Part shown: positions 9,075-18,087 of the stretch, piece after piece | How the letters are laid out: each line of letters opens with the position of its first letter | How positions within the stretch are numbered: the first letter of the stretch is position 1 | Assembly: GCA_014380615.1 (NCBI GenBank) | Contig: JACMJM010000057.1 | Coordinates: 54,125 to 118,124, forward strand | Direction of reading: 5' to 3' | DNA length: 64,000 nt | DNA from: Sphingobacteriaceae bacterium | Lineage (GTDB): Bacteria > Bacteroidota > Bacteroidia > Sphingobacteriales > Sphingobacteriaceae | Position numbers and translations under genes: made by a program | The notes under the pieces: generated by a model | Told to the model about the DNA's origin: nothing | Databases searched by the model: none | What the model saw: the letters and a program-made list of their open reading frames with translations, nothing else

Positions 9075-10943
9075 ATGAAAGCTATTATCTCTTCCATTTT
9101 TGCTTGCTGCCTATGCTTTTCCGCTTTATCGCAAGAAAGGCAGATTAAAGCAGAGTCAAAAATAGTATCGGTTACAGTGTTTATCAATGGAGCCGAAATA
9201 AGAAGAGTTTCCTCGGTTGATATTCCCGCAGGTATCAGTCAGATCGTTTTTTCTGGTCTTTCACCTGAGATAGAACCTCAAAGTATTCAGGCAAAAGGAG
9301 AGGGTAACTTTACTATTCTTTCTCTAAATCGGCAGAATAACTTTTTGGAGGAACAGAAATACACTCAGGAAGTACTTGATTTAAATACAAAAATAGAGTC
9401 GATACAAGACGTAATCGCCCAGCAGCAAAATCAGATTGCTGTTTTAAAATCAGAAGAAGAAATGCTTATAAAGAACCAGGTAGTGAGTGGTAATACTACT
9501 GGTTTGGATCTTGCTAAATTAAAAGCCGCGCTCGATTTTCATAGGTTGCGATTGGCCGAAGCTAAAAACCAACAGTTAGTAATTCAGCAAAGAATAACTA
9601 AAAATCAAGAGTCTTTAAATAGTCTTCGCAAACAATTAAATGAGCTACGTTCAAAATCAAGAAATACCACCAGCGATATCGTAGTGAAAGTTTCATCAAA
9701 AGTAGCGTTAAGGAGTGGGTTTACTTTAAGTTACCTGGTAAAAAACGCCAATTGGTATCCAACTTACGATTTGAGGGCTAAAGATATTTCGAGTCCGATA
9801 GATTTAGTGTATAAGGCAAATGTAAGTCAGCGTACAGGAGAAGACTGGAAAGATGTGAAACTTATATTATCCTCAGGAGACCCGTCGGTAGGCGGGGTAA
9901 AGCCTGAATTACAGCCGTATTTTATTGGGTATAATATCGTGAATTCAAGGTTTCAAGGTGCGATAAATGGTGTTCAGGGAACAGTAAGAGATAGTCATGA
10001 TGGGCAACCACTTATAGGCGTATCTGTTGGCTTGAAGGGGACCACTATCGGGACTGTATCCGATGTTAACGGAAACTATTCTTTGCAACTTCCGGCGAAT
10101 GCTTCTACACTTCAGTTTCGTTATATAGGGTATAAAAGTTTGGATCTACAGGTTACTTCAGCAACTTTAGATGCTTCATTAGAACCAGCTGCCCAAGTTC
10201 TCGAAGAGGTTGTGATTGTTGGCTATGGAGGAAGTAATAAAAATGAGTCTGGTGTGCCTGGGGCTAATAAACAAATCAGAATTCGGGGATTATCATCACT
10301 AACTACTCCCGTTCATGTCGAATCTCGCGAGAATCAAACCAATATCCAATTTAGTATCCAGAATCCTTATACTATTCTTAGTGACGGTAAGCAATTCACT
10401 GTTGATATCGGGCAGTATCAAATTCCGGCTACTTATCAATATTATTCTGTGCCCAAGTTAAAGCCAGATGTTTTTTTAAACGCTTCTATTGTTGATTATA
10501 ATGAAGTAAACTTGTTAAGCGGTGAAGCTAATATCTTTTTCGAAGGTACTTTTTTAGGAAAAACAATTATCGATGTACAAAACTCCAGTGATACATTGAA
10601 TATCTCTCTTGGGGTTGATAAGAACGTGATAGTCACAAGAGAAAAGCAAAAAAGTTTTAATGATAAGCAACTGTTAGGTTCATCACAACGAGCCAACAGA
10701 GGCTTTGTTATAGATTTGAAAAACCGTAAGTCTCAATTTGTAAACCTTATAATCGAAGATCAAATTCCTGTTTCAAATACAGGCGAGGTAACTGTTGAAA
10801 AGGATGAATTTTCAGGTGGTAAATTAGATGAGACGAATGGAAAAGTAACCTGGAGCCTTAAACTTCAACCTAATGAGCAAAAGAAGCTTGAATTAAAATA
10901 CAAGGTGAAGTATCCAAAAAATAAAACCGTAAATCTGGAATAG
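9075..10943 (+). CDS. MuiA-like DUF4140/DUF4139 protein with SusC-like insert
   Basis: A 622-residue protein with a signal peptide (to about Ser19). Order of parts: DUF4140-like N-terminal domain (about 28-95), coiled coil (about 95-195), first part of DUF4139 (about 205-285), a carboxypeptidase-regulatory-like beta sandwich (299-370, with PLIGVSVGLKGTTIGTVSD and GNYSL), a TonB-box-like LEEVVIVGYG (376-385), a plug-like IRIRGLSSL (401-409), then the rest of DUF4139 (about 420-615). Members of this family are annotated as mucoidy inhibitor MuiA-like; the biochemical role is unknown. The gene sits two bases after nuoM and its TAG overlaps the nuoN GTG by one base, so it is co-transcribed and probably translationally coupled to complex I genes. 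No function in respiration should be assumed. Confidence 0.85.
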   Translation: MKAIISSIFACCLCFSALSQERQIKAESKIVSVTVFINGAEIRRVSSVDIPAGISQIVFSGLSPEIEPQSIQAKGEGNFTILSLNRQNNFLEEQKYTQEVLDLNTKIESIQDVIAQQQNQIAVLKSEEEMLIKNQVVSGNTTGLDLAKLKAALDFHRLRLAEAKNQQLVIQQRITKNQESLNSLRKQLNELRSKSRNTTSDIVVKVSSKVALRSGFTLSYLVKNANWYPTYDLRAKDISSPIDLVYKANVSQRTGEDWKDVKLILSSGDPSVGGVKPELQPYFIGYNIVNSRFQGAINGVQGTVRDSHDGQPLIGVSVGLKGTTIGTVSDVNGNYSLQLPANASTLQFRYIGYKSLDLQVTSATLDASLEPAAQVLEEVVIVGYGGSNKNESGVPGANKQIRIRGLSSLTTPVHVESRENQTNIQFSIQNPYTILSDGKQFTVDIGQYQIPATYQYYSVPKLKPDVFLNASIVDYNEVNLLSGEANIFFEGTFLGKTIIDVQNSSDTLNISLGVDKNVIVTREKQKSFNDKQLLGSSQRANRGFVIDLKNRKSQFVNLIIEDQIPVSNTGEVTVEKDEFSGGKLDETNGKVTWSLKLQPNEQKKLELKYKVKYPKNKTVNLE

Positions 10944-12439
10944 TGAACGAGTTTCTCCCACATATCACTCAACTTCTTAATTCCGCAATTAAAGGCTTCT
11001 CTTATCTCCTTCCGGAATTAGTGCTGCTCATTACATTTATTCTGGTTATTCTGGGAGATTTATTTGCTCCGGGGAAAAGATCGACTTTGGCTTTTGGTAT
11101 TTGTATCGCAGGGATAATTATCTCAATACTTGTTGGATGGATACAGAATTTGGACATTGAACGGATAGTGCTTTTTGATAATACGCTGGTTCTCGATTCG
11201 GTAAGTATATCGTTCAAAAACATTTTTAGCGCGGTAACTATACTCTTTGCCATTTTTATCCGCTACAACAAAGCACTTCAAGAGCATAAAAAAGGTACCG
11301 GCGACTTATATATGCTGTTGCCCGCAGTTTTAATTGGGTTAAACCTGATGAGCATGTCGGCCAGTTTGCTGATGATTTATTTATCGGTAGAAATGGTTTC
11401 AATCGCCTCGTACCTGATGGTGGGATATGCCTCTGCCGATAAAAAGCAAACCGAAGCTGCTATGAAATATGCGTTATTCGGGTCGATTTGCTCAGCGGTA
11501 ATGCTTTATGGGATGTCGCTTTTGTATGCCTTTACAGGGAGCTTGAATATCCTCGACCATGACTTCCTTCTGCGATTAAATATGCTCTCCGATCCGGCGG
11601 TATCACTTGCATTGCTGCTGGTGCTGGTTGGTATCGGCTTTAAGCTCTCGTTTGTCCCGCTCCACTTTTGGAGCCCCGACGTTTACGAAGGCGCAGCCAC
11701 TCCGGTAACGGCTTTTCTTTCAACAGCACCCAAGATAGCTGGCTTTGCTTTGCTTATACGCTTTGTCGAACCGTTTCTACTTCCTGCCCAACCGTATGAG
11801 TTGCCTGAAGTTTTTGATTTTAGGACGATACTAGCGGTCGTAGCCATCGCTACCATGATTATCGGAAACTTTAGTGCTATCTGGCAGAATAATGTAAAAC
11901 GGATGCTGGCCTACTCCTCTATCGGGTACACCGGATTTGCGTTGATGGCTATTGTAGCTTTTGAGGGAAGCGGCTTTTATAGTTTGATTATTTATTTCGC
12001 CATTTATTCAGTAATGAATATGGCCGCTTTTATGTTGGTTTATAAAATCGAAGAGCACACCGGACAAACGGATATTCGGGCTTATAAAGGCCTGGGAAAA
12101 GTGTTGAAGCCCGAGTTGATCTGCTTTGTAGTAGTTCTTGTTGCCTTAACGGGCTTGCCGCCTACAGCAGGTTTTATAGCTAAGTTGTTTATTTTTTCTT
12201 CCGCATTCGAGTACTACACTTCATCAGGTTCGGTTGTGATACTGATTATGTTGATCACAGGGGCCGTCACCACTGTGGTTTCGCTATTCTATTATCTAAA
12301 AATACCCCTGTTCGCTTATTTAAGAGAGTCTGAAACCGCGATAGAACCAGTTAAAAAACGCGACTTTCTTACATATGTGATCGTATTTTTAACCGTATTA
12401 CTTGTAGTATTCGGAATCTTCCCTGGCTTGCTAAGCTGA
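10943..12439 (+). CDS. nuoN: NADH-quinone oxidoreductase subunit N
   Basis: A 498-residue antiporter-like subunit of the complex I membrane arm. It has the helix-5 Glu (LSVEMVSIASYLMVGY) and helix-7 Lys (GIGFKLSFVPLHFWSPDVYEG), then ATPVTAFLSTAPK. The start is GTG at 10943, sharing its G with the TAG stop of the preceding DUF4139 gene. No clear terminator was found after it; a weak AT-rich inverted repeat lies near 12460-12490. Confidence 0.95.
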   Translation: MNEFLPHITQLLNSAIKGFSYLLPELVLLITFILVILGDLFAPGKRSTLAFGICIAGIIISILVGWIQNLDIERIVLFDNTLVLDSVSISFKNIFSAVTILFAIFIRYNKALQEHKKGTGDLYMLLPAVLIGLNLMSMSASLLMIYLSVEMVSIASYLMVGYASADKKQTEAAMKYALFGSICSAVMLYGMSLLYAFTGSLNILDHDFLLRLNMLSDPAVSLALLLVLVGIGFKLSFVPLHFWSPDVYEGAATPVTAFLSTAPKIAGFALLIRFVEPFLLPAQPYELPEVFDFRTILAVVAIATMIIGNFSAIWQNNVKRMLAYSSIGYTGFALMAIVAFEGSGFYSLIIYFAIYSVMNMAAFMLVYKIEEHTGQTDIRAYKGLGKVLKPELICFVVVLVALTGLPPTAGFIAKLFIFSSAFEYYTSSGSVVILIMLITGAVTTVVSLFYYLKIPLFAYLRESETAIEPVKKRDFLTYVIVFLTVLLVVFGIFPGLLS

Positions 12440-12523
12440 AATTGAGGGGTGATTTTATAAATTCCAAATGTATTTTGTGGAAATTTTCCGTTAAGCTTTT
12501 ACAGGTTTCTGATTTTAATACCT

Positions 12524-12531
12524 TAATTTTG
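12524..12531 (+). promoter_or_regulatory. Candidate -7 element for the PurF-like gene
   Basis: TAATTTTG fits TAnnTTTG and lies 17 bases before the ATG at 12549. The -33 region (around 12500) has only a weak match, so the call is tentative. Confidence 0.4.
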
Positions 12532-12548
12532 CATACTCGTTACCAACT

Positions 12549-14453
12549 ATGAGTGATTCCATAAAACATGAGTGCGGTATCGCACTTATCCGTCTTCTAA
12601 AACCTCTCTCTTATTATCAGGAAAAATACGGCACGGCTTTATATGGCCTTAATAAGCTGTATTTGTTGATGGAAAAACAGCATAATCGCGGTCAGGATGG
12701 AGCTGGTATCGCCACTATCAAATTAAACGTCGCTCCTGGAAATCGTTATATCAGCCGCTACCGTGCCATGGGCTCCGCCGCAGTATCGGAAGTGTTTGAG
12801 TATGTACAGAAGAAATTCGCTGAAGTACAGGCCAATTCCCCCGAATTATTTCAGGATGCGGAATGGCTCAAAGAAAATATAAGTTTTACCGGCGAGGTAC
12901 TGATGGGGCATTTACGTTATGGTACCCATGGTAAAAATAGTATTGAAAACTGCCACCCCTTCCTGCGTCAAAATAACTGGATGACCCGAAATCTGGTAAT
13001 TGCCGGAAACTTCAACATGACCAATGTTGACGAGCTTCTTGAGCAATTATATGAGCTGGGCCAGCATCCCAAAGAAAGAGCCGATACGGTAACCGTGCTT
13101 GAGAAAATAGGACATTTTTTAGATGCTGAGAACCAGGAATTGTTTGATTCATATAAAGAAAAGGGGCACTCTAACGCAGAAATCAGTCATCTTATCGCAG
13201 ACAATCTCGATGTGGCACATATTCTTCGCCGATCTGCTAAAACCTGGGATGGCGGCTACACTATTGAGGGTATTATGGGGCACGGTGACGCCTTTGTAAT
13301 GCGCGATCCTTCGGGTATCCGGCCTGCATTTTATTATATTGATGATGAGGTTGTGGTGGTAACCTCCGAACGGCCCGCAATCCAGACGGCTTTTAACGTT
13401 CCTATTGGTTCCATTAAGGAAATAAAGCCGGGACATGCCCTTATTATAAAAAAGACCGGCGAAATATCGGAGGAGCAATTCCGTGAACCGCAAGAACAAA
13501 AGTCATGTTCTTTTGAGCGCATATATTTTTCAAGAGGCAGCGATGCCGATATTTATAGCGAAAGAAAGCAATTAGGCCGTTTATTATGCCCTCAAATACT
13601 AGAAGCCGTTAATAACGATCTTAAAAATACCGTTGTGTCTTTTATTCCGAACACTGCCGAAGTGGCCTTTTACGGGATGGTTGACGGATTATATAAATAC
13701 GTTAATAAATTCCAAAAAGAAACCCTTCTCAACAGAAGTGATAAAATCTCTGATCAGGAGCTGGAGGATATGCTTAACCTTGCGCCTCGGGTAGAAAAAA
13801 TCGCTATTAAAGATGCTAAGCTCCGCACTTTTATTACGCAGGACGCCGACAGGCAGGATATGGTATCGCATATTTATGATACTACCTATGGTTTGATCCG
13901 AAGAGACAAAGATTCTTTGGTTGTGATCGATGATTCAATCGTTAGAGGTACAACGTTAAAGCAAAGTATTCTTAAGATACTTGATCGCCTTGGCCCGGTA
14001 AAAATCGTGGTAGTTTCTTCTGCTCCTCAAATTCGTTATCCCGACTGTTATGGTATCGATATGTCGAGGATGGGGGAATTTGTAGCATTTGAAGCGGCTA
14101 TTTCATTGCTAAGAGATACGGACAGGGAACATATTATCTGGGAGACTTACGAAAAATGTAAAGCTTCTGTAACGCTGGATAAAGAGCAGGTTCCGAACTA
14201 TGTAAAGGCAATTTACGAACCGTTTACCGATGACGAGATTTCGGCGAGAATAGCTAAAATAATTTCACCTCCTGATATTAAAGCAGAGGTTCAGGTGATT
14301 TACCAAACCCTTGATAATTTGCATAAGGCTTGTCCGGGCCACCTTGGCGACTGGTATTTTTCTGGCAACTATCCAACTCCTGGAGGTAATAAAGTAGTAA
14401 ACAGAGCTTATATGAATTGGGTAGAGGGAAAGAACCAACGGGCTTATGTGTGA
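12549..14453 (+). CDS. PurF-like amidophosphoribosyltransferase (long form)
   Basis: A 634-residue class II glutamine amidotransferase fused to a phosphoribosyltransferase domain. The N-terminal nucleophile would be Cys9 (HECGIAL) after removal of eight residues, followed by KQHNRGQDGAGIA and GHLRYGTHG. Residues about 250-260 show MRDPSGIRP. The PRPP-binding loop VVIDDSIVRGTT lies near 457-468. PurF makes phosphoribosylamine from PRPP and glutamine in the first step of purine synthesis. This protein is over 100 residues longer than the usual 470-510 residue PurF, with extra helical segments around 80-110 and 190-235 and a long C-terminus. A similar long form is common in Bacteroidota; whether it is the only PurF of the cell cannot be judged here. 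Confidence 0.8.
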   Translation: MSDSIKHECGIALIRLLKPLSYYQEKYGTALYGLNKLYLLMEKQHNRGQDGAGIATIKLNVAPGNRYISRYRAMGSAAVSEVFEYVQKKFAEVQANSPELFQDAEWLKENISFTGEVLMGHLRYGTHGKNSIENCHPFLRQNNWMTRNLVIAGNFNMTNVDELLEQLYELGQHPKERADTVTVLEKIGHFLDAENQELFDSYKEKGHSNAEISHLIADNLDVAHILRRSAKTWDGGYTIEGIMGHGDAFVMRDPSGIRPAFYYIDDEVVVVTSERPAIQTAFNVPIGSIKEIKPGHALIIKKTGEISEEQFREPQEQKSCSFERIYFSRGSDADIYSERKQLGRLLCPQILEAVNNDLKNTVVSFIPNTAEVAFYGMVDGLYKYVNKFQKETLLNRSDKISDQELEDMLNLAPRVEKIAIKDAKLRTFITQDADRQDMVSHIYDTTYGLIRRDKDSLVVIDDSIVRGTTLKQSILKILDRLGPVKIVVVSSAPQIRYPDCYGIDMSRMGEFVAFEAAISLLRDTDREHIIWETYEKCKASVTLDKEQVPNYVKAIYEPFTDDEISARIAKIISPPDIKAEVQVIYQTLDNLHKACPGHLGDWYFSGNYPTPGGNKVVNRAYMNWVEGKNQRAYV

Positions 14454-14580
14454 GAGAAGGATAGAAGGATAAAATGATAGAATGAGAGAATAGTCCTTCC
14501 TTAATTCACTCACTCACTCACTCACTCATTCACTCACTCATTCACTCATTCACTCATTCACTCATTCATTCGCTCCTTCT
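14452..14580. repeat. Purine tract facing a CACT/CATT tetranucleotide array
   Basis: Between two convergent genes a purine-rich stretch (14452-14492, with AGAAGGA twice) is followed by a tract of CACT and CATT units from 14507 to about 14571 that ends in TCCTTCT (14574-14580), the reverse complement of AGAAGGA. The units alternate irregularly, as in a decayed or slippage-prone microsatellite. The two arms could pair imperfectly and so serve as a two-way terminator. Confidence 0.7.
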
Positions 14581-15208
14581 ACATAATCGAATGCGTAAAC
14601 ACCAAATTATAAATAAGTTTTAAAGCGAAGATTATAATTAAGCCTCCGGCAACTCTGTTGAGAGCTACCATTGTATTTTCTTTAATCCGATAACGTAATT
14701 TGTTCGAATAATACGCCTTTACCATATCCATACTAAACTGGGTAATAAGTATCGATCCGAAGAAAGGAATGGCCTCTCGCGAATGCAGCTCTCCGTGCAT
14801 GGATATAAAGGCACTGGTAACACTAACCCAGTATAAAAACATCGAGGGGTTGAAAATACACATCAAAAAACCTTTAAAAAAGTAGCCGGTATTTCGTTTT
14901 TTGCAATTTATATTTTCGTGGTTTAGTTTAACCTTTTTGAAGAAGTAGTAAAGTCCGATACCGAGTAAAATAACGCTTCCGACTATCCCTATAGGTACTT
15001 TGTAGCTGCTTTCGACTTCTATAAACGATGAGCCATAAACCGTAAGCATAATATAAATAAGATCGCTTAAAACTACTCCGGCAGCGAGCCACATACCCGC
15101 ATGAAATCCTTTTTCTATAGAAGTTTTAATTAGCGCGAAAAAAACCGGCCCTGTAACAAAAGAGAGCACGATGCCTAGGCCTATCCCGGATATAATTAGT
15201 TCAAGCAT
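14579..15208 (-). CDS. LysE/RhtB-family exporter
   Basis: A 209-residue membrane protein with about six hydrophobic segments and the LysE-family N-terminal pattern (GIGLGIVLSFVTGPVFFALIK) followed by GMWLAAGVVLSDLIYI. A conserved NPSMFLYWVSV segment stands mid-protein. Family members export amino acids or related small molecules; the substrate cannot be told from sequence. Convergent with the PurF-like gene across the tetranucleotide tract, divergent from the sugar permease. Confidence 0.85.
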   Translation of the reverse strand: MLELIISGIGLGIVLSFVTGPVFFALIKTSIEKGFHAGMWLAAGVVLSDLIYIMLTVYGSSFIEVESSYKVPIGIVGSVILLGIGLYYFFKKVKLNHENINCKKRNTGYFFKGFLMCIFNPSMFLYWVSVTSAFISMHGELHSREAIPFFGSILITQFSMDMVKAYYSNKLRYRIKENTMVALNRVAGGLIIIFALKLIYNLVFTHSIM

Positions 15209-15548
15209 GAATCTATTTACTCACAATATTAAGAATTACAATTTTAACAGAATTTATTAAAAGTTCATCTATACTCCGCTTATCTATAACACATATCTCT
15301 TTATTAAAGTATAAACCATAAACTCCTTTATTGTTTGAATGCCTCGGATTGCTCAATTTTTTCTAATTGTTACCGCAATAATAAATTTAAATTTCATGAA
15401 ACCATCATGAGCATACCGCTCATTCCGAAGGAACACCTTTGGGGCAAACCGAAATGATTATGGTCATCCGCCAGCTGGCGGATAACCATTAAAAAAAATT
15501 ATATTCTAATGAAAAATAGCACTATGTTAGTGGGGATAATCTAATTAT
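15209..15548. other. Divergent intergenic region, 340 bases
   Basis: This region lies between the divergent LysE-type and FucP-type genes and must hold both promoters. It is AT-rich and contains no credible reading frame. No clear TAnnTTTG element was found. Its right half holds two palindromic elements (15420-15457 and 15460-15489), described separately. Confidence 0.6.
15420..15489. repeat. Two adjacent extragenic palindromes
   Basis: The first has arms TCATTCCG (15420-15427) and CGAAATGA (15450-15457), one mismatch. The second is a perfect 18-base palindrome ATCCGCCAGCTGGCGGAT (15466-15483) extended by TGGT/ACCA arms to 15460-15489. The GC-rich core stands out against AT-rich surroundings. 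Such ATCCGCCAGCTGGCGGAT strings occur as dispersed intergenic repeats in this phylum to my knowledge; copy number in this genome is not known. Confidence 0.6.
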
Positions 15549-17156
15549 ATGAGCACCGAACAAAAAAATTATGGGTCTGCATTATACACATTAATAACCG
15601 TCTTTTTTTTCTGGGGATTTCTGGCCGCTTCGAATGGGATTTTTATACCATTTTGCAAAACGCATTTTGATTTAACTCAGTTTGAGTCGCAGCTAATAGA
15701 CTTTACATTCTACGGAGGCTATTTTATTGGATCCTTAATACTTTACTATGGTTCCCAAATTACTAAGGTTGATTTTTTAAATAAGCTGGGATACAAAAAC
15801 GGTATCGTGTTGGGCCTTTTTATATCTACGGCAGGTGCCTTATCAATGATTCCTGCTGTAAATTCAGGTTCGTTCGCATTTATTCTGGCAGCCTTCTTTT
15901 TCGTGGCTATAGGGTTTTCTTTACAGCAAACAGCCGCTAATCCTTTTGTGATAGCATTGGGCACACCAGAAACCGGTGCCGATAGGTTAAACCTGGCTGG
16001 TGGAATTAATAACGTAGGCGGATTGATGGGGCCCATTGTAGTAAGTTTGATTTTATTTGGTACGATCTCGGCCCGCGACACCACCGTTGTCGACATTAAA
16101 TCAATTAATAATGTTTATTATATCCTGGCGGGTTTATTTGTTGCCGTGGCACTATTCTTCGCCATTTCAAAATTGCCCAAAGTTACCAGTGATGAGAAAG
16201 TAGAATCCAGTAAAAAAACCAATCTTCCGTTATTTGTTATATTTCTCGGTTTTCTTATGATCCTTGCTTCCGACCCTCTGGCATCCTTAACTGGTTTGCC
16301 TAAATCGGCTTATGTTTACGGATCGTTGGTTTTAATAGTATTTTCTCTCATCGGCTGTATTTCAGCCTCTAAAAATAATCCGCAAGGCTGGGGAGCGATG
16401 CAGTATCCTCAATTAATTCTGGGGATGCTGGCGATATTTATCTATGTGGGTGTGGAAGTTACCATTCAAAGTAACATGGGAGCATTATTGAAAACTCCCG
16501 AATTTGGGTCGTACGACGAATCTGTCATTTCTCCGTTTATCTCGCTATACTGGGGAAGTTTAATGATTGGACGATGGACAGGAGCGATAAGCGCTTTTAA
16601 AATTAAGAAAAGCACTAAGCGTATCTTAACCGTAGTAGTTCCCTTTGTAGCTTTTGCCATTGTGTTAGGAGCCAATCATTTAACCGGTTCTAATATTAAT
16701 CACTTGTTCCCTTATTCAATTTGTGTGATTGTATTAATTGCGGGCTTCTTTATGGGGCAGGAGAAACCAGCCAAAACCTTAGCGGTATTTAGCATATTGA
16801 GCGTTATTGCTATGCTGATTGGATTATTCACAACAGGTAAGGTAGCTACCTTCGCGTTTTTAAGCGGTGGTTTGTTTTGTTCCATTATGTGGCCCTGTAT
16901 TTTTACTCTGGCTATCGCCGGACTGGGAAAATATACGAGCCAGGGATCTTCTTTCCTTATCATGATGATTTTAGGTGGGGCCATTATTCCTCCGGTTCAG
17001 GGGATACTAGCCGATACCAGTGGAATACACTTATCATATATAATTCCGGTGTTCTGTTTTGCTTATCTGGCATACTTTGCCTGGAAGGTAAGCTCAGAAC
17101 TTCGTAAACAGGGAATCGACGTAGATAGAATGGAGGCGGAAGGCAGTGGACACTAA
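15549..17156 (+). CDS. FucP-family sugar:H+ symporter (MFS)
   Basis: A 535-residue major facilitator of the FHS/FucP type, with the N-terminal [21 protein letters not shown] and the [13 protein letters not shown] segment of the fucose/glucose/galactose permeases. About twelve transmembrane helices are predicted, with an enlarged central loop near 215-245. It probably imports a hexose such as glucose, galactose or fucose; the exact sugar cannot be assigned. The end overlaps the dCMP deaminase gene by 11 bases. Confidence 0.88.
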   Translation: MSTEQKNYGSALYTLITVFFFWGFLAASNGIFIPFCKTHFDLTQFESQLIDFTFYGGYFIGSLILYYGSQITKVDFLNKLGYKNGIVLGLFISTAGALSMIPAVNSGSFAFILAAFFFVAIGFSLQQTAANPFVIALGTPETGADRLNLAGGINNVGGLMGPIVVSLILFGTISARDTTVVDIKSINNVYYILAGLFVAVALFFAISKLPKVTSDEKVESSKKTNLPLFVIFLGFLMILASDPLASLTGLPKSAYVYGSLVLIVFSLIGCISASKNNPQGWGAMQYPQLILGMLAIFIYVGVEVTIQSNMGALLKTPEFGSYDESVISPFISLYWGSLMIGRWTGAISAFKIKKSTKRILTVVVPFVAFAIVLGANHLTGSNINHLFPYSICVIVLIAGFFMGQEKPAKTLAVFSILSVIAMLIGLFTTGKVATFAFLSGGLFCSIMWPCIFTLAIAGLGKYTSQGSSFLIMMILGGAIIPPVQGILADTSGIHLSYIIPVFCFAYLAYFAWKVSSELRKQGIDVDRMEAEGSGH

Positions 17157-17607
17157 AAATGTCAAATTAAGCTTTGATACAATTTTCATGAATCTTGCTT
17201 CCGACCTTGCTCAACGCTCTCATTGCGTTAAGGCAAAGGTTGGAGCCGTACTTACTAAAGACACCAGAATTATATCAATCGGTTATAACGGCCCACCTGC
17301 CGGAACACACAATTGCGATGAGGAATGGCCCGAATCTGGTTGTCCGAGAGATGCGCGTGGAAGTTGTTCTCTTGCCCTCCACGCAGAAGAAAACGCCATC
17401 CTTTATGCGGTAAAAAACGGTGCCGATTTACAGGGATCGACATTATATATTACCCTTTCGCCTTGTCTGCCTTGCGCAAGAATTATTTTCTCTTCGGGGA
17501 TAAAGCGGGTATATTATAAAAATTCTTACGCTGAATATAAAGGTCTGCCTTCTGATGAGGGCGTGGAATTTTTAAACAAGTTTGGCGTGCAAACCAGTAA
17601 GGCATAG
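17146..17607 (+). CDS. dCMP deaminase (ComEB-type)
   Basis: A 153-residue zinc-dependent cytidine/deoxycytidylate deaminase. The zinc site is complete: His79-Ala80-Glu81 and Pro106-Cys107-x-x-Cys110. The [12 protein letters not shown] and [10 protein letters not shown] segments are typical of dCMP deaminases, which convert dCMP to dUMP for dTMP synthesis. The start is GTG at 17146, inside the upstream gene; ATG at 17188 would remove the conserved SFDTIF segment. The 11-base overlap with the sugar permease suggests coupling but no shared pathway. Confidence 0.9.
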   Translation: MDTKNVKLSFDTIFMNLASDLAQRSHCVKAKVGAVLTKDTRIISIGYNGPPAGTHNCDEEWPESGCPRDARGSCSLALHAEENAILYAVKNGADLQGSTLYITLSPCLPCARIIFSSGIKRVYYKNSYAEYKGLPSDEGVEFLNKFGVQTSKA

Positions 17608-17919
17608 ATAAAACTACCTAAACGGTACGTGGGAAATACTTGCGTTGGTAATGTGTATTTACCTGATTTATAAATAGATGTACATTTTTTTATGAGTGCC
17701 GTACATTTTCTCAGACATTTGTTGCAATATTTATACTGTTGATCCTCTTCTCATAAAAAAATTTAAATATTTTTTTCGTCAGTTTCTTCGTTTAAAACAT
17801 TTAAACAGTAATTCTATAAACGGATGCTTTAAGGTCTGTTTATAGGCGAATGATCTGCTGTGTTTCGGAACACTTATTGTTGTTAATGATACAAAGCATT
17901 CGTGCAGAAAATTAACGCT
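17608..17919. other. AT-rich intergenic region
   Basis: Just over 300 bases without a supported gene. It includes long A and T runs near 17755-17780 and a palindrome GTTTAAA-ACA-TTTAAAC at 17790-17806. No RNA gene was recognised. Confidence 0.5.
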
Positions 17920-18087
17920 ATGAGAAATTTTAATCCCGCCCTCGAAAACCTGATGAAATTTACACCGTCAGATTCAATCAGAACAACCCCTGTTTCCTCG
18001 TATACAGCACACAATGGCTGGTTTGAGGTTAATAAGGTGGAAAGCACAAAAACAACAACTAATAAAATAAAAGGTGCAAAATCGTAA
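17920..18087 (+). CDS. Possible small protein, 55 residues
   Basis: An unrecognised short frame starting at ATG 17920 (GTG 17902 is in frame upstream). It begins MRNFNPALENLMKFTPSDS and ends with a Lys/Thr-rich tail. No signal peptide or membrane helix is evident. It ends inside a terminator-like hairpin, with the TAA in the loop. It may be real because it is followed by a terminator on its own strand, but there is no family evidence. Confidence 0.35.
   Translation: MRNFNPALENLMKFTPSDSIRTTPVSSYTAHNGWFEVNKVESTKTTTNKIKGAKS

Noticed and set aside
14507..14571. CACT/CATT array as a CRISPR array
   Set aside because: Units are four bases long with no spacers and no cas genes nearby.
17790..17806. 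GTTTAAA-ACA-TTTAAAC palindrome as an operator
   Set aside because: It lies in an AT-rich tract with no gene start at a fitting distance; chance is plausible.
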